64,000 nt of DNA, from positions 1-64,000 of the forward strand of contig CAWDWM010000007.1 of NCBI GenBank assembly GCA_963806015.1. Reading direction: 5' to 3'. The position numbers and the translations under genes were made by a program. The notes under the pieces were generated by a model. That model had not been told where the DNA came from. It searched no databases and was given only the letters and a program-made list of their open reading frames with translations. The DNA is from JAOPZW01 sp963806015 (GTDB lineage Bacteria > Actinomycetota > Thermoleophilia > Solirubrobacterales > Solirubrobacteraceae). Below are positions 26,382-34,200 of the stretch, one piece after another. Positions within the stretch are counted from its first letter, which is position 1. Each line of letters starts with the position of its first letter.

Positions 26382-26936
26382 GTGACATCCGTCACCATCC
26401 CGCCCGTGAGCGTGGGCAAGTACGCGCGCGCGGAGATCGAGCGGCGCTTCCTGCTTCCCGGCGTACCGGAGGGCGAGGAGGTCCTCGCCGTCCGCCGGAT
26501 CGATGACCGCTACCTCGACGGCACGCGGCTGCGGCTGCGCCGTATGGCCGAGCGTGGCGGCCCGACGGAGCTCAAGCTCACGCAGAAGCTGCCGGCGCCC
26601 GGCGGTCACGGGCTCCAGGGCGCGCTCACCACCATCTACCTCTCCGAGTCCGAGCACGCGGCGCTCGCCGTCCTGCCCGCCGCCGAGCTGTCCAAATCGC
26701 GCCTGAGCATCGTCCCCTACGGCGTCGACGTCTTCGACGGCCACCTCGACGGCCTGGTGCTCGCCGAGGTGGAGTTCGCGTCGGCGGCGGATGCCGCGGC
26801 GTTTGCTCCGGCGCCCTTCTGCCACGCCGAGGTCACCGCGGACCGGCGCTTCACCGGTGGCGCGCTCGTGCGCGCGACGCGCGCGCAGGTGGGCACTTGG
26901 ACGGCCGAGTACGGGATCGAGCTCGCTACGAGGTGA
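26382..26936 (+). CDS. CYTH-domain protein
   Basis: This 184-residue protein has a CYTH (triphosphate tunnel) fold. EIERRFLLPG is the ExExK-like N-terminal motif, here EIERR, followed by RRIDDRYLDGTRLRLRRM, TELKLTQKL, YLSESEHAAL, VDVFDGHLDGLVLAEVEF and FTGGALVRA. The conserved alternation of Arg, Lys and Glu for binding triphosphate and metal is visible. Bacterial members often hydrolyse tripolyphosphate or NTPs; the actual activity is unknown. It starts at the GTG at 26382. Its stop overlaps the convergent small membrane protein gene by 11 bp. Confidence 0.85.
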   Translation: MTSVTIPPVSVGKYARAEIERRFLLPGVPEGEEVLAVRRIDDRYLDGTRLRLRRMAERGGPTELKLTQKLPAPGGHGLQGALTTIYLSESEHAALAVLPAAELSKSRLSIVPYGVDVFDGHLDGLVLAEVEFASAADAAAFAPAPFCHAEVTADRRFTGGALVRATRAQVGTWTAEYGIELATR

Positions 26937-27147
26937 GCACGGCGGCGGCCATCGCCGCGAGGACCAGCACGGCGCTGATCGCCATCACGCCGCGCGCGCC
27001 GCGCGCGCTGCCGGGGAACTCGGGGCTGCGCAGCCCGATGGCGCCGAGGACCACGGCCCACACGGCGAGCGCGCCGCCGAACACGTAGAACGCGGTCTTG
27101 GAGGGCTCGGCCTCCTCGGCGGCCAGGACCAGCAGCGCGTGCACCAT
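26926..27147 (-). CDS. Small two-helix membrane protein
   Basis: This 73-residue protein has two membrane segments (TAFYVFGGALAVWAVVLGAI and GVMAISAVLVLAAMAAAVL) joined by a short Gly/Arg/Ser loop (LRSPEFPGSARGARG). It begins MVHALLVLAAEEAEPSK. Similar small proteins occur near dcd in related actinobacteria, by recollection; no function is known. It starts 11 bp after the dCTP deaminase stop, so it is likely cotranscribed. Its last 11 bp overlap the CYTH gene. Confidence 0.7.
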   Translation of the reverse strand: MVHALLVLAAEEAEPSKTAFYVFGGALAVWAVVLGAIGLRSPEFPGSARGARGVMAISAVLVLAAMAAAVLTS

Positions 27148-27158
27148 GGGCCGCGAGC

Positions 27159-28778
27159 CTACCGAACCTGCCGGGCCGGTCCGGGCTGGGCGGGGCCTCC
27201 CTCATACCGGCTCTCGGTCGCGTCGACCTGGCTCTGGTAGTGCGAGCCGAGATCCGGATGCCCGTAGGGGCGCTCCGCCGGCCGGTCGAGCGTCATGAAC
27301 GAGAGCTGGGCGATCGGCTTGCCCGGCCACAGGATGATGGGCACGCGCGTGAGGTTGGTGATCTCGAGCGTCAGGGTGCCCTTGAAGCCCGGATCGACGA
27401 AGCCGGCGGTGGCGTGGACGATGAGTCCGAGCCGGCCCAGCGAGCTGTTGTGGGTTGGGATGTACCGGCGCGTGACGAGGAACGTCCCTTCCTCGCTGCC
27501 CACCTGGATGCATCGCACCGGCACGCTGTCGACCGGCCGCACGCGCGTGATCGAGCGTCCACGATTGAAGCGTTGCGTCAGCTGCTGGCGGGCGCGCTTG
27601 CGCGGGAGCCGGAACACGATCTCCCGTGGGGTGAAGGTGACCTCGTGGCGCAGGCCGCAGACCTTGCCGTACAGGGTCGCTGTCTTGGTGGCGATCACCG
27701 GCCGGTGACCGAGGCTGGCGATGAGTTCGGCGTATTGCTCGGCCAGGCCGCGATCGATCGTCGTGATGTCGCAGCGGCCAAGGGTGTCGACGTAGCCGTC
27801 GGTGTCCATCAGGCCTTCGAGCAGAGCCCGCCGCTGGCCCACGCTCGCCTCGAGGTACTCGTGCGGGATGCGCTTCTTGCCAAGCACGCGCAGGCGCCTG
27901 AGAGCGCTGCTCAGCGAGTCGTTCTGCACGTACTGCCCGGTATGGCCGTCGCGGGAGTGGCCAGCCCCTCCGATCCGGTGGGCGATCGGGCCGCTCGCGC
28001 GCTGCACGGGGTAGCCGGCCATCTCGATCTCGCGCAGGATGGGTTGGTCGTTGCAGGTGATGATCGCGGCCGTGCTCGTTCCGTCGCCGATCCACGCGCC
28101 GAGCACGTACGGGTCGATGGCCAAGTCGCGTTCGTCGTATTGAACCGGCGCACATTGGTCCAGGCGCCACCGGTAGCCCCGGCCACGGCGGACGCTCTGC
28201 GCGATCTGGTCGGTCGTCAGCGTGCGCCGCCGGTGCGGTGGGTCGTCGTGCGTGCGCACGCGCCAGAGATGATCGGCGTCGGTCACGACGCTGGTGTCGT
28301 CGGAGAGCAGCACCTCGCGGCAGGGGCGGCCGAGCATGACCTCCGACACGGCGGTCACCGGGATCTCCTGCCCGCCGGGTGCAAAGACCCAGTCCCCCGG
28401 CTCGAGGTCGCCGATGGTGCGCCAACCGTCGGGCGTGGGCACCGGCGTATCAAGGGCGAGGGCCTTCCCCTCGATGCGCGCGACCAGGTCGTCGGGCATC
28501 TCGACGGACTCCTGGGTGCGCCCGAGCACGAACTCGCCGGGGTGGATGACGAACGGATCGCCGTCGGCGGGGGTCACGAGCTCGGTCAGGTTCGTGGGCG
28601 GGTCGGCCAGGTCGATCGCGGCGATGCGATGGTTGTGGAAGACGCGGAACGAGCCGCCCAGGCGCAGGTCGACGCTGGCCGGCTGGACCATCGCGTCGTC
28701 CCACGGCTCGATGCGCACGCGCCCCTCGGCCACCAGGCGGCGGATCGTCCCGTCGGAGAGGACCGAGGTCGGCGGCAT
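27159..28778 (-). CDS. dcd: dCTP deaminase interrupted by an in-frame intein
   Basis: The 539-residue precursor encodes a dCTP deaminase of about 200 residues after splicing, the enzyme that converts dCTP to dUTP for thymidylate synthesis. The N-extein (1-105) has LSDGTIRRLVAEGRVRI, VQPASVDLRLG and LVARIEGK. The C-extein (445-539) has SSLGRLGLIVHATAGFVDPG, LTLEITNL and PGKPIAQLSF. Joined, they restore the family's EGKSSLGR active-site block, where Ser and Arg contact the substrate. The intein (106-444) splits exactly this block, so the enzyme is inactive until splicing. It sits in a minus-strand unit with a small membrane protein on each side and a PfkB kinase upstream. Confidence 0.93.
   Translation of the reverse strand: MPPTSVLSDGTIRRLVAEGRVRIEPWDDAMVQPASVDLRLGGSFRVFHNHRIAAIDLADPPTNLTELVTPADGDPFVIHPGEFVLGRTQESVEMPDDLVARIEGKALALDTPVPTPDGWRTIGDLEPGDWVFAPGGQEIPVTAVSEVMLGRPCREVLLSDDTSVVTDADHLWRVRTHDDPPHRRRTLTTDQIAQSVRRGRGYRWRLDQCAPVQYDERDLAIDPYVLGAWIGDGTSTAAIITCNDQPILREIEMAGYPVQRASGPIAHRIGGAGHSRDGHTGQYVQNDSLSSALRRLRVLGKKRIPHEYLEASVGQRRALLEGLMDTDGYVDTLGRCDITTIDRGLAEQYAELIASLGHRPVIATKTATLYGKVCGLRHEVTFTPREIVFRLPRKRARQQLTQRFNRGRSITRVRPVDSVPVRCIQVGSEEGTFLVTRRYIPTHNSSLGRLGLIVHATAGFVDPGFKGTLTLEITNLTRVPIILWPGKPIAQLSFMTLDRPAERPYGHPDLGSHYQSQVDATESRYEGGPAQPGPARQVR
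27447..28463 (-). other. Class 3-like intein with LAGLIDADG endonuclease, within dcd
   Basis: The 339-residue insert begins ALALDTPVPTPDGWRTIGDL (block A) with Ala where most inteins have Cys or Ser. It ends RRYIPTHN with Ser as the +1 residue. Block B is SVVTDADHLW with Trp172, two positions after His170. Block F is VPVRCIQVGSEEGTFL with Cys423, and Thr442 precedes the final His-Asn. This Trp-Cys-Thr triplet with non-nucleophilic residue 1 is the diagnostic set for class 3 inteins, where the block F Cys starts splicing. The central endonuclease shows two LAGLIDADG motifs: YVLGAWIGDG and LLEGLMDTDGYV, so homing may still be possible. Confidence 0.88.
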
Positions 28779-28814
28779 TGGGGCGAAGTCTGCCAGCGGG
28801 CGGGGTCCGAAGCC

Positions 28815-29087
28815 CTACGCGTGGTCCGTGCGCTTGGCGCGGACGACCACCGAGCGCGTGCGCCGCGGGGCCGGAAGAGCCGGATCGCCGTGCGGGCCGC
28901 GGCGCGGACGGCGCGGGAACGGCTGCCGCGGGTGGCGCGGGTGCTTGGTGCCGCCGTCGCCGCCCTTGGGCTCCTCCTCGGTCTCGGGCTCGGCGTGCAC
29001 CGCCCACCAGACGATCCACAGGAGTCCCACGATGGGGATCTTCAGGGCGAACATGAGCCAGAGGAAGCCCCACGTCACGTCGGGCAC
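28815..29087 (-). CDS. Small membrane protein with basic tail
   Basis: The 90-residue protein has one or two hydrophobic segments at the N-terminus (VTWGFLWLMFALKIPIVGLL, then IVWWAV). An acidic stretch (AEPETEEEPKGGDGG) and a Pro/Arg/His-rich basic tail follow (HPRHPRQPFPRRPRRGPHGD). I recall short actinobacterial proteins beginning TWGFLWLM.ALKIP; function unknown. The start is the GTG at 29087; a GTG at 29078 directly before TWGF is equally plausible. It lies between the PfkB gene and dcd on the same strand with gaps of about 40 bp. Confidence 0.65.
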   Translation of the reverse strand: MPDVTWGFLWLMFALKIPIVGLLWIVWWAVHAEPETEEEPKGGDGGTKHPRHPRQPFPRRPRRGPHGDPALPAPRRTRSVVVRAKRTDHA

Positions 29088-29129
29088 TGTACCCCTGCCG
29101 CGGGCGCCGTGCACGCGCCCGTGTCAGCG

Positions 29130-30065
29130 CTAGCCGCGTAGCGTCAGCGGGGCGACGTCGAAGCGCGTCATGCGCTGCAGGTCGGCCACGCGCGCGGACA
29201 CCTCGTCGGCCGTGAGGCGCGCCACGCGCTCGGTGCCGAACTCCTCGACGTTGAAGGAGGCCAGCGCGGTGCCGTAGGCCATCGCCCGCGCGAGCAGGTC
29301 GTGGTCGATCGGCTCGTCGCGCTGGGCCGCGACGTAGCCGACGAAGCCCCCGGCGAAGCTGTCGCCCGCGCCGGTCGGGTCGATGACCTCGGCCAGCGGA
29401 TAGGCGGGCAGCGCGAAGAAGCCGTCGACGGAGAAGAGCGCCGCGCCGTACTTACCCTGCTTGGCCACCACCGCCCGCAGCCCCCAGCTCAGGAGCTCCT
29501 CGGCCGCCGCCACCGTGGTGGGCTTGCCCGTGAGCTGCTCGAGCTCCTCGTCGTTGAGGATCAGGCAGTCGACCGAGCGGACCGTCCTGACGAGCGCGTC
29601 CTTCGCGATGTCGATCCAGAGGTTCATCGAGTCCATGGCGACGAACCGCGCCGACCCGCACTGCTCGCGCACGCCGAGCTGCAGCTCCGGCTGGATGTTG
29701 GCGAGGAAGAGGACGTCGCAGTCCTGGGCCGCCTGCGAGAGCTTCGGCTCGAAGGTCTCGAAGACGTTGAGGTCGGTGGCGTGCGTCACGCGCTCGTTGA
29801 GGTTGTGGCTGTACTCGCCGGCCCAGAAGAACGTCTTGCCGCCCGGCACGTGCTCGACGTCGTCGGTGATCGTCCCGCGCGTCTGCAGCACCTCCCAGTC
29901 CTCGGGCCCGAAGTCGTCGCCGACCGGGCCAACCGGGCGGACCTCGTCGAAGAACGACGCGGCCAGGCTGAAGTGGGTGGCGGCGCCTCCGAGCATGCGG
30001 TCGCGCGACCCGAAGGGGGTCTTGACCGCATCGAAAGCGATGGAACCGACGACGGTTAGGCTCAT
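29130..30065 (-). CDS. PfkB-family carbohydrate/nucleoside kinase
   Basis: This 311-residue ribokinase-like protein opens with LTVVGSIAFDAVKTPFG and RMLGGAATHFSLAASFF, the Gly-Gly substrate motif. The second signature is IDPTGAGDSFAGGFVGY with the catalytic Asp in GAGD. CLILNDEELEQLTGK and VVAKQGKYGAALF are family-typical. The phosphorylated substrate (sugar or nucleoside) cannot be read off; actinobacterial relatives are often annotated as sugar kinases. It starts at the ATG at 30065 and is divergent from the quinone-oxidoreductase-like gene 48 bp away. Confidence 0.9.
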   Translation of the reverse strand: MSLTVVGSIAFDAVKTPFGSRDRMLGGAATHFSLAASFFDEVRPVGPVGDDFGPEDWEVLQTRGTITDDVEHVPGGKTFFWAGEYSHNLNERVTHATDLNVFETFEPKLSQAAQDCDVLFLANIQPELQLGVREQCGSARFVAMDSMNLWIDIAKDALVRTVRSVDCLILNDEELEQLTGKPTTVAAAEELLSWGLRAVVAKQGKYGAALFSVDGFFALPAYPLAEVIDPTGAGDSFAGGFVGYVAAQRDEPIDHDLLARAMAYGTALASFNVEEFGTERVARLTADEVSARVADLQRMTRFDVAPLTLRG

Positions 30066-30113
30066 GCGGCGATGCAGCCTACGGATTCGTCGCGGCCATA
30101 GGATCCCGCCCTC

Positions 30114-31067
30114 ATGCGCGCCATCCAGCAGAACGAGTTCGGCGGCCCCGAGGTGCTGCAGCTCGTCGAGCTGCCGGTGCCCGAGCCCGGCGACGGCGAG
30201 GTCCTCATCAGGGTCTCGCGCGCGGGGATGAACTTCGCCGACACCCACCAGCGCCGCAACGACTACCTGGCGGCCCAGCAGCTGCCGCTGGTGCCCGGCG
30301 GCGAGGTGGCGGGCGTGCGCGAGGACACCGGGCAGCGCGTGGTCGCCCTGAGCGGCACCGGCGGCTACGCCGAGTACGCGACGGCGCCCGAGGCGCTGAC
30401 CTTCCCGATCCCCGACGGCGTCGACGACGGGACCGCGCTGGCGCTGCTCATCCAGGGGCTGACCGCGTGGCACCTGTACCGCACCTCGGGGCGCGTCGGG
30501 CCCGGCGAGTCGGTGGCGATCGTCGCCGCGGCGGGCGGCGTCGGCTCGCTCGCCGTACAGCTCGGCAAGCCGATGGGCGCCGGCCGCGTGATCGCGATGG
30601 CCTCGACGCAGCCCAAGCGCGACCTGGCGCTCGAACTGGGCGCCGACGCCGCGATCGACGCCGACCCCGAGGGGCTGAAGGACCGCCTGATCGAGGCCAA
30701 CCTCGGCCGCCAGGTCGACGTGGTCTTCGAGATGGCGGGTGGGGCGGTGTTCGACGCCTGCCTCGCCGCGCTGGCTCCCTTCGGGCGCCTCGTGACCTAC
30801 GGCATCGCGTCGGGCGAGGGCAACGAGATCCACTCGCGCAAGCTCATGGGCCGCTCGCGGGCGATCGTCGGCTTCTGGCTCATGCACTGCCTCGGGCGCC
30901 CGGCGATGGTCGACGAGGCGCTGGCCGACCTCTACGCGCGCGCCGCGCGCGGGGAACTGCGCGCCGTGGTGCGCGCGACCTACCCGCTGTCCGATGCGCG
31001 CCAGGCGCAGATCGACCTCGCCGAGCGCCGTACCACGGGCAAGGTCCTGCTCGACCCGAGCAGATAA
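30114..31067 (+). CDS. NADPH:quinone reductase-like zinc-free MDR oxidoreductase
   Basis: The 317-residue protein is a medium-chain dehydrogenase/reductase of the quinone oxidoreductase (QOR) branch. The N-terminal MRAIQQNEFGGPEVLQLVEL and ISRAGMNFADTHQR-like block (here VSRAGMNFADTHQR) are typical. The Rossmann motif is VAIVAAAGGVGSLAVQLGKP, and DVVFEMAGGAVFDACL follows. The zinc-binding Cys cluster of alcohol dehydrogenases is absent. It probably reduces quinones or enones with NADPH. It is followed 30 bp later by the DEAD helicase on the same strand. Confidence 0.92.
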   Translation: MRAIQQNEFGGPEVLQLVELPVPEPGDGEVLIRVSRAGMNFADTHQRRNDYLAAQQLPLVPGGEVAGVREDTGQRVVALSGTGGYAEYATAPEALTFPIPDGVDDGTALALLIQGLTAWHLYRTSGRVGPGESVAIVAAAGGVGSLAVQLGKPMGAGRVIAMASTQPKRDLALELGADAAIDADPEGLKDRLIEANLGRQVDVVFEMAGGAVFDACLAALAPFGRLVTYGIASGEGNEIHSRKLMGRSRAIVGFWLMHCLGRPAMVDEALADLYARAARGELRAVVRATYPLSDARQAQIDLAERRTTGKVLLDPSR

Positions 31068-31097
31068 CCGCGTCACACCTCGTAAGCTGCAACTGAC

Positions 31098-32519
31098 GTG
31101 ACCGCCTTCGCCGACCTCGGCCTCTCCGAATCGACTCTGCACGCCCTTCAGGACGTGGGCTACGAGCAGCCCAGCCCGATTCAGGAGCAGGCCATCCCCG
31201 TGCTCATGGAGGGGCGCGACATGATCGGCCAGGCCCAGACGGGCTCGGGCAAGACCGCCGCCTTCGGCCTGCCGATGATCGAGCACGTCGATCCCTCCGA
31301 GCCCGAGGTCCAGGGGCTGGTGCTCACGCCCACGCGCGAGCTGTGCATCCAGGTCACGCAGGCGCTGCGCGCGTACGCCCAGCGCAAGGGCGTCGACGTC
31401 GTCGCGGTCTTCGGCGGCGCCCCGATCCGCTCCCAGCAGGCCCAGCTGCGCGACGGCGGGCAGATCGTGGTGGGCACCGTCGGGCGCGTGCTCGACCTCA
31501 TTCAGCGCGCCTCGCTGATCCTGCACAGCTGCCGCTTCGTGGTCCTTGACGAGGCCGACGAGATGCTCGACCTGGGCTTCCTGGAGGACGTCGAGCGGAT
31601 CCTCACCATCACCCCGAACAGCCGCCAGACGGCGCTGTTCAGCGCGACCATGCCGCCGCCGATCCGCGCGCTGGCCGATCGCTACCTCTACGACCCGGTC
31701 ACGGTGAAGGTCAAGTCGGCCACGCTGACCGTCGACAGCGTCGAGCAGTTCTCGATCGACGTGAAGTCCGGCGACAAGGCCGAGAAGCTCATCGACGTGC
31801 TGCGCGCCGAGCGGCCCGACCAGGCCATCGTCTTCACGCGCACCAAGATCCGCTGCGATCAGCTCTTCCGCCGCCTGCGCGACCGTGGCCTGAACGTCAA
31901 GGCGCTGCATGGCGACATGTCCCAGGGCCAGCGCGACGGCGTGATGCTCGCCTTCAAGGGCGGGCGGCTGCCGATTCTCGTGGCCACCGACGTCGCCGCG
32001 CGCGGCCTCGACATCTCCACCGTCACCCATGTCGTGAACTTCGACGTGCCGACGAGCCCGGACGCCTACGTGCACCGGATCGGGCGCACGGGGCGCGTCG
32101 GGCGCGCCGGGCGCGCCATCACCTTCGTCGAGCCCCGCCAGCATCGCGAGCTCGAGGCCATCGAGCGTCACATCGGCACCGGGATCACGCCGTGGGCCGA
32201 GGGCGCGACCACGACGCCCGCCCCGGTGGCTGAGCGCCCGCGCCGGCATTCCAAGCCCCACATCTCGCGCGACGGCGACGAGCCGCAGGCCAAGCTGGTC
32301 GCCGGCGTCGGCCGCGCGGAGGGCGTCGAGGTGGCCGACCTCGTCCATGCCGTGACCAGCGCGGCCGGCATCGACGGCGAGGCGGTGCGCGACGTGCGCG
32401 TGCTCGAGCACTTCTCCTTCCTCAGCGTCCCGCTCAGCGACGCCGAGCGCGTCGTCGACGCGGTCAACGGCACGCCGGTCAACGGCACCACGCTGCGCCT
32501 CGAGATCGCGCGCAGCTAG
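31098..32519 (+). CDS. DEAD-box ATP-dependent RNA helicase
   Basis: The 473-residue protein has all DEAD-box motifs: Q motif YEQPSPIQEQAIP, I AQTGSGKT, Ia PTRELCIQ, II VLDEADEML, III SATMPP, IV IVFTRTK, V VATDVAARGLDIS and VI HRIGRTGRVGRAGR. A 60-residue linker leads to a C-terminal DbpA-like RNA-binding domain (AKLVAGVGRAEGVEVADLVH ... NGTTLRLEIARS), which in relatives targets the helicase to structured rRNA. The role is likely ribosome assembly or cold-stress RNA remodelling. GTG start at 31098. Confidence 0.95.
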   Translation: MTAFADLGLSESTLHALQDVGYEQPSPIQEQAIPVLMEGRDMIGQAQTGSGKTAAFGLPMIEHVDPSEPEVQGLVLTPTRELCIQVTQALRAYAQRKGVDVVAVFGGAPIRSQQAQLRDGGQIVVGTVGRVLDLIQRASLILHSCRFVVLDEADEMLDLGFLEDVERILTITPNSRQTALFSATMPPPIRALADRYLYDPVTVKVKSATLTVDSVEQFSIDVKSGDKAEKLIDVLRAERPDQAIVFTRTKIRCDQLFRRLRDRGLNVKALHGDMSQGQRDGVMLAFKGGRLPILVATDVAARGLDISTVTHVVNFDVPTSPDAYVHRIGRTGRVGRAGRAITFVEPRQHRELEAIERHIGTGITPWAEGATTTPAPVAERPRRHSKPHISRDGDEPQAKLVAGVGRAEGVEVADLVHAVTSAAGIDGEAVRDVRVLEHFSFLSVPLSDAERVVDAVNGTPVNGTTLRLEIARS

Positions 32520-32585
32520 CCGCCGAACGTCCGCAACCGCGCCTTGGTTTTGCGCGTTTGCGTCAGTGTGTGCAACCCTGGACAT

Positions 32586-33653
32586 GTGAAGCTGCTGGAG
32601 GCAGAGCCTGTCCTTGCGCCGGAAGCGGCGCCCCAGGCCCCACCGGAGAGCCCGCCGGAGCAGCCGGCGGGCGCGCCCGAGGCCGCCCGCACCTGCAGCG
32701 CATGCGGCGCCCCCATGGAGGCCGACCAGGACTGGTGCCTGAACTGCGGCACCGCAGCGGCGGGCAGTCTCGGCGAGCGCCCGGGCTGGCGCGCCGCCTC
32801 GACGGTGATCGCGCTCGCGCTGCTGCTGGTCCTCGGCGCCGTCGGTGCCGGCTATGCGGCCCTGACCGGCGATCAGAAGCAGGCGCCGCCGGTCGCTGCC
32901 GCACCGCAGACCCAGGCGCAGGTGACGCCGCCGCCGGCGACCACGCCGCCCGCCGCCACCGCCACCACCCCGCCCGCGGCCACCACGGCGCCCGCCACGA
33001 CGGCGAAGCCGCTGCCCAAGGTCAAGACGCCCACCAGTAGCGCCACGCAGGGCTCGCCCGTCACGCCCACGCCCACCCCGACCCCGACCCCGACCCCGAC
33101 GCCGACGACGTCCACGCCGAGCACCAGCACCCCGAGCGGCACGGGCACCGGCACGAGCACGGGGACCGGCACGGGCACGACGACCACGCCGGCCGACACC
33201 GGCCCCAAGCCGATCGACGTCAACGGCGACGCCGGCACCATCTACGACCCCTACGGGCGCGTGAAGGCCAGCGGCGAGACCACGCGCGCGCTCGACGGCG
33301 ACACCACGACCTCGTGGTACGTCGACCCCAAGGATCCTCAGCAGGTCGCCGTCGGCTACGCGGTCGACCTGGGCAAGCTGCAGGGGATCCGCGAGATCAA
33401 GCTTCAGACCCCCACCCCGGGCTTCCGCGTGGAGGTCTACGCCACCGACGTGACCGAGCTGCCACCCGACATCCTCGACACGCGCTGGAGCCACATCAAG
33501 GATGTGTCGAACGTCGGCGCCAAGGGCGACGGCAAGCAGACGATCGTGCTCGGGGCGGGCACCACCAAGTACCGCAACGTGTTGCTGTGGTTCACGCAGC
33601 CGCCCACCGACGGTCCGCGCCTGCGCATCACCGAGCTCAACCTGCTCGGCTGA
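32586..33653 (+). CDS. Zinc-ribbon, membrane-anchored protein with discoidin-like domain
   Basis: This 355-residue protein has four parts: a Pro/Ala/Glu-rich start; a zinc ribbon CSACGAPMEADQDWCLNCGT (CxxC...CxxC) around residue 45; a single membrane helix (VIALALLLVLGAVGAGYAAL); and a long Thr/Pro/Ala/Gly linker leading to a C-terminal domain of about 145 residues. That domain (GETTRALDGDTTTSWYVDPK, VGYAVDLGKLQGIREIKLQT, FRVEVYATDV, RLRITELNLL) has the galactose-binding/F5-8 type C (discoidin) pattern. The predicted topology is cytoplasmic zinc ribbon and extracellular carbohydrate- or surface-binding module. GTG start at 32586, overlapping an out-of-frame ATG. Confidence 0.85.
   Translation: MKLLEAEPVLAPEAAPQAPPESPPEQPAGAPEAARTCSACGAPMEADQDWCLNCGTAAAGSLGERPGWRAASTVIALALLLVLGAVGAGYAALTGDQKQAPPVAAAPQTQAQVTPPPATTPPAATATTPPAATTAPATTAKPLPKVKTPTSSATQGSPVTPTPTPTPTPTPTPTTSTPSTSTPSGTGTGTSTGTGTGTTTTPADTGPKPIDVNGDAGTIYDPYGRVKASGETTRALDGDTTTSWYVDPKDPQQVAVGYAVDLGKLQGIREIKLQTPTPGFRVEVYATDVTELPPDILDTRWSHIKDVSNVGAKGDGKQTIVLGAGTTKYRNVLLWFTQPPTDGPRLRITELNLLG
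33065..33110 (+). repeat. Hexanucleotide low-complexity tract in linker
   Basis: Tandem ACCCCG-type hexamers encode (Thr-Pro)n in the linker of the discoidin-like protein. It is followed by Ser/Thr/Gly repeats (GTGTGTSTGTGTGTTTTP) to about 33195. Such tracts slip during replication, so linker length may vary between strains. It is not a CRISPR, because units are 6 bp with no spacers. Confidence 0.8.
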
Positions 33654-33695
33654 GCGCGCGCGGCCACCTTCCCCCACGACACCCCTAGGAGCCCC

Positions 33696-34163
33696 ATGTC
33701 CGAGGCCGTGATGAAGACGAGCGAAGGCGACATCACCTTCGAGCTGTTCGACGAGGACGCCCCGAAGACCGTCAGCAACTTCAAGCAGCTGGCCGGCCAG
33801 GGCTTCTACGACGGGCTGATCTTCCACCGCATCATCCCCGACTTCATGATCCAGGGCGGCTGCCCGGAGGGCACCGGCACCGGCGGTCCCGGCTACACCT
33901 TCGAGGACGAGTTCAACGATCACAAGGTCGTCCGCGGAGCGCTCGCCATGGCCAACGCGGGGCCGAACACCAACGGCTCGCAGTTCTTCATCGTCACCGC
34001 CGACGAGTGCCCGTGGCTGGACGGCAAGCACACGGTCTTCGGCCAGGTCACGGGCGGCCAGGACATCGTCGAGCGCATCGGCTCCACCCAGACCGACGGC
34101 CGCGACCGCCCGGTCGAGCCGATCGGCATCGAGACGGTGAGCTTCGAGGCGGAGCCGACCTAG
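33696..34163 (+). CDS. Cyclophilin-type peptidyl-prolyl cis-trans isomerase
   Basis: The 155-residue protein is a complete cytosolic cyclophilin. The key blocks are FELFDEDAPKTVSNFKQLA, YDGLIFHRIIPDFMIQGGCP (catalytic Arg in FHRIIPDFMIQGG), ALAMANAGPNTNGSQFFI and LDGKHTVFGQVTGG. It has no signal peptide, so it acts in the cytoplasm, assisting folding around proline bonds. It starts at the ATG at 33696, about 40 bp after the previous gene, possibly cotranscribed. Confidence 0.95.
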   Translation: MSEAVMKTSEGDITFELFDEDAPKTVSNFKQLAGQGFYDGLIFHRIIPDFMIQGGCPEGTGTGGPGYTFEDEFNDHKVVRGALAMANAGPNTNGSQFFIVTADECPWLDGKHTVFGQVTGGQDIVERIGSTQTDGRDRPVEPIGIETVSFEAEPT

Positions 34164-34200
34164 CCTCGGCGACTGCGCAGAGCCCGATCGATCCGGCGAC

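Noticed and set aside
33065..33195. Possible CRISPR-like or minisatellite array
   Set aside because: The tract is a hexamer repeat coding for Thr-Pro in frame within a gene; there are no spacers.
29130..34031. A 1,633-codon open frame on the minus strand
   Set aside because: Only its last 312 codons (the PfkB kinase, 29130-30065) are real. The rest is antisense to clear genes (quinone reductase-like, DEAD helicase, discoidin-like protein, cyclophilin) and is low-complexity, an effect of very high G+C at third positions.
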